Source: Bacteroidales bacterium (lineage in GTDB: Bacteria > Bacteroidota > Bacteroidia > Bacteroidales > VadinHA17). Taken from it: a DNA stretch of 64,000 nucleotides. The stretch covers positions 154,715-218,714 of the forward strand of contig JAGNKY010000001.1 in NCBI GenBank assembly GCA_017999895.1. The letters run 5' to 3'. The notes under the pieces were generated by a model. It was given only the letters and a program-made list of their open reading frames with translations. It ran no database searches and was not told where the DNA came from. Position numbers and translations under genes: made by a program. This document shows, in pieces, positions 63,404 through 64,000 of the stretch; positions within the stretch are counted from its first letter, which is position 1, and each line of letters begins with the position of its first letter.

Positions 63404-63934
63404 TTAATCTTCATTTTTTGAAGAATCTGTTTTTTTCCTTGTGCTGCCTTTCTTTGCAGTTGATTTTACAGTGGTTTTTTTCTTAACCTCCTTTGTTCTT
63501 GAAGTATCTGAATCTTTTATCGTTTCTTTTTCTTCAGCTTGAGGAGTATTAATAACTTCCGGCTGCATTATATTAACATCATCAGCAAGTTTTTCTTTCT
63601 TTTCAGTTTTTACCCTGGGAGTTTTGTTTTTAATACTCATAATTTCCACTTGTGTAAAATACTGACGATGGCCATTTTTAACCCGATAACCCTTCCTTCT
63701 TTTCTTTTTGAATACAACTACTTTATCACCTTTTAAATGATCGAGGACAGTTGCTTCAACAAAAGCATCCTTTATTAAAGGCTCGCCTACAACAACTTTA
63801 CCGTCGTCCTCAATAAGAAGAACATGATCGAATTCTACTTTTTCTCCGTTTTCAGCAGCCAGACGATGAACGAAAATTTTCTTTCCTTCTTCAATTTTAA
63901 ATTGTTGTCCGGCAATTTCCACAATTGCATACAT
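63404..63934 (-). CDS. rplU: 50S ribosomal protein L21 with C-terminal extension
   Basis: Ribosomal L21 of 176 residues. Residues 1-102 are a complete L21 domain ([40 protein letters not shown]). Beyond residue about 103 lies a low-complexity Lys-, Thr-, Glu- and Asp-rich tail of about 70 residues, absent from most bacterial L21. Such tails occur in some Bacteroidota. It starts the operon with rpmA. Confidence 0.95.
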   Translation of the reverse strand: MYAIVEIAGQQFKIEEGKKIFVHRLAAENGEKVEFDHVLLIEDDGKVVVGEPLIKDAFVEATVLDHLKGDKVVVFKKKRRKGYRVKNGHRQYFTQVEIMSIKNKTPRVKTEKKEKLADDVNIMQPEVINTPQAEEKETIKDSDTSRTKEVKKKTTVKSTAKKGSTRKKTDSSKNED

Positions 63935-64000
63935 AATTGTTAAAATTACGTTTTTCCGTAAGGCGTATCAGCTATTTAACCGATATCTTCAATTGCCTTA

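Overview
The window is chromosomal DNA of a Bacteroidota bacterium, most likely in or near Bacteroidales. The evidence is a SusC/SusD pair preceded by an ECF sigma factor and a FecR anti-sigma factor, an S46 dipeptidyl-peptidase, LytTR/LytS-type signalling, TonB-dependent transport, TlpA/DUF4369 lipoproteins, and promoters of the TTTG-N18-21-TAnnTTTG type. There are no phage, IS or CRISPR elements. Most of the window is core metabolism, with a few decayed remnants.

Layout. 1-5.0 kb: the 5' end of ribD, divergent prmC-recX, then a minus-strand run prfB - thioredoxin-like - DUF4190 - DUF2752. prfB needs a +1 programmed frameshift, and prmC, which methylates release factors, lies 2 kb away. A multiply deleted kup potassium-transporter pseudogene follows. 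5-9.1 kb: rnhB, an S46 peptidase, tRNA-Cys and class II aldolase. 9.4-20.9 kb: ECF sigma, FecR, SusC and SusD, a strong terminator, a broken ATPase fragment, then a UROD-like protein, a ROK protein lacking the zinc cysteines and a Gfo/Idh/MocA oxidoreductase, which look like an uptake and catabolism region. 20.9-22.3 kb: an endonuclease V relative and a DUF72 protein. 22.4-29.0 kb: a TolC-MacA-MacB (split ATPase and permease) efflux operon followed by a LytS-like kinase and a LytTR regulator.

29.1-37.6 kb is a complete trpEGDCFBA operon running directly into cysE and a cysteine synthase gene. It is preceded by a Bacteroidota promoter, a 19-residue leader peptide with four Trp codons, a terminator hairpin, and a 7-nt segment over the leader stop codon that can pair with the hairpin. 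Together these form a textbook transcription attenuator. 37.7-42.5 kb: a ComM-like ATPase, LpxH and two tandem TlpA-like lipoproteins, one of which has lost the first active-site cysteine.

42.6-53.7 kb is a glycogen/alpha-glucan locus: debranching enzyme, GT4 glycosyltransferase, GH57 enzyme, a 1407-residue fusion of a GT3-type glycogen synthase with a GT35 phosphorylase, and a convergent branching enzyme of eukaryote-like type. No ADP-glucose pyrophosphorylase is present. 53.7-64 kb is housekeeping: ribF, ahcY, greA (with a hairpin in its leader), a HIT protein, comF, ruvC, an S41 peptidase lipoprotein, an EamA transporter, serS, rpmA and rplU with a lysine-rich tail. A lipoprotein with an atypical Rieske-like Cys/His set and a basic secreted protein lie among these.

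The most noteworthy items are the trp(-cys) attenuator, the synthase-phosphorylase fusion, the Rieske-like lipoprotein and the zinc-motif-less ROK/UROD/oxidoreductase cluster. I did not find an obviously new defence or mobile system.
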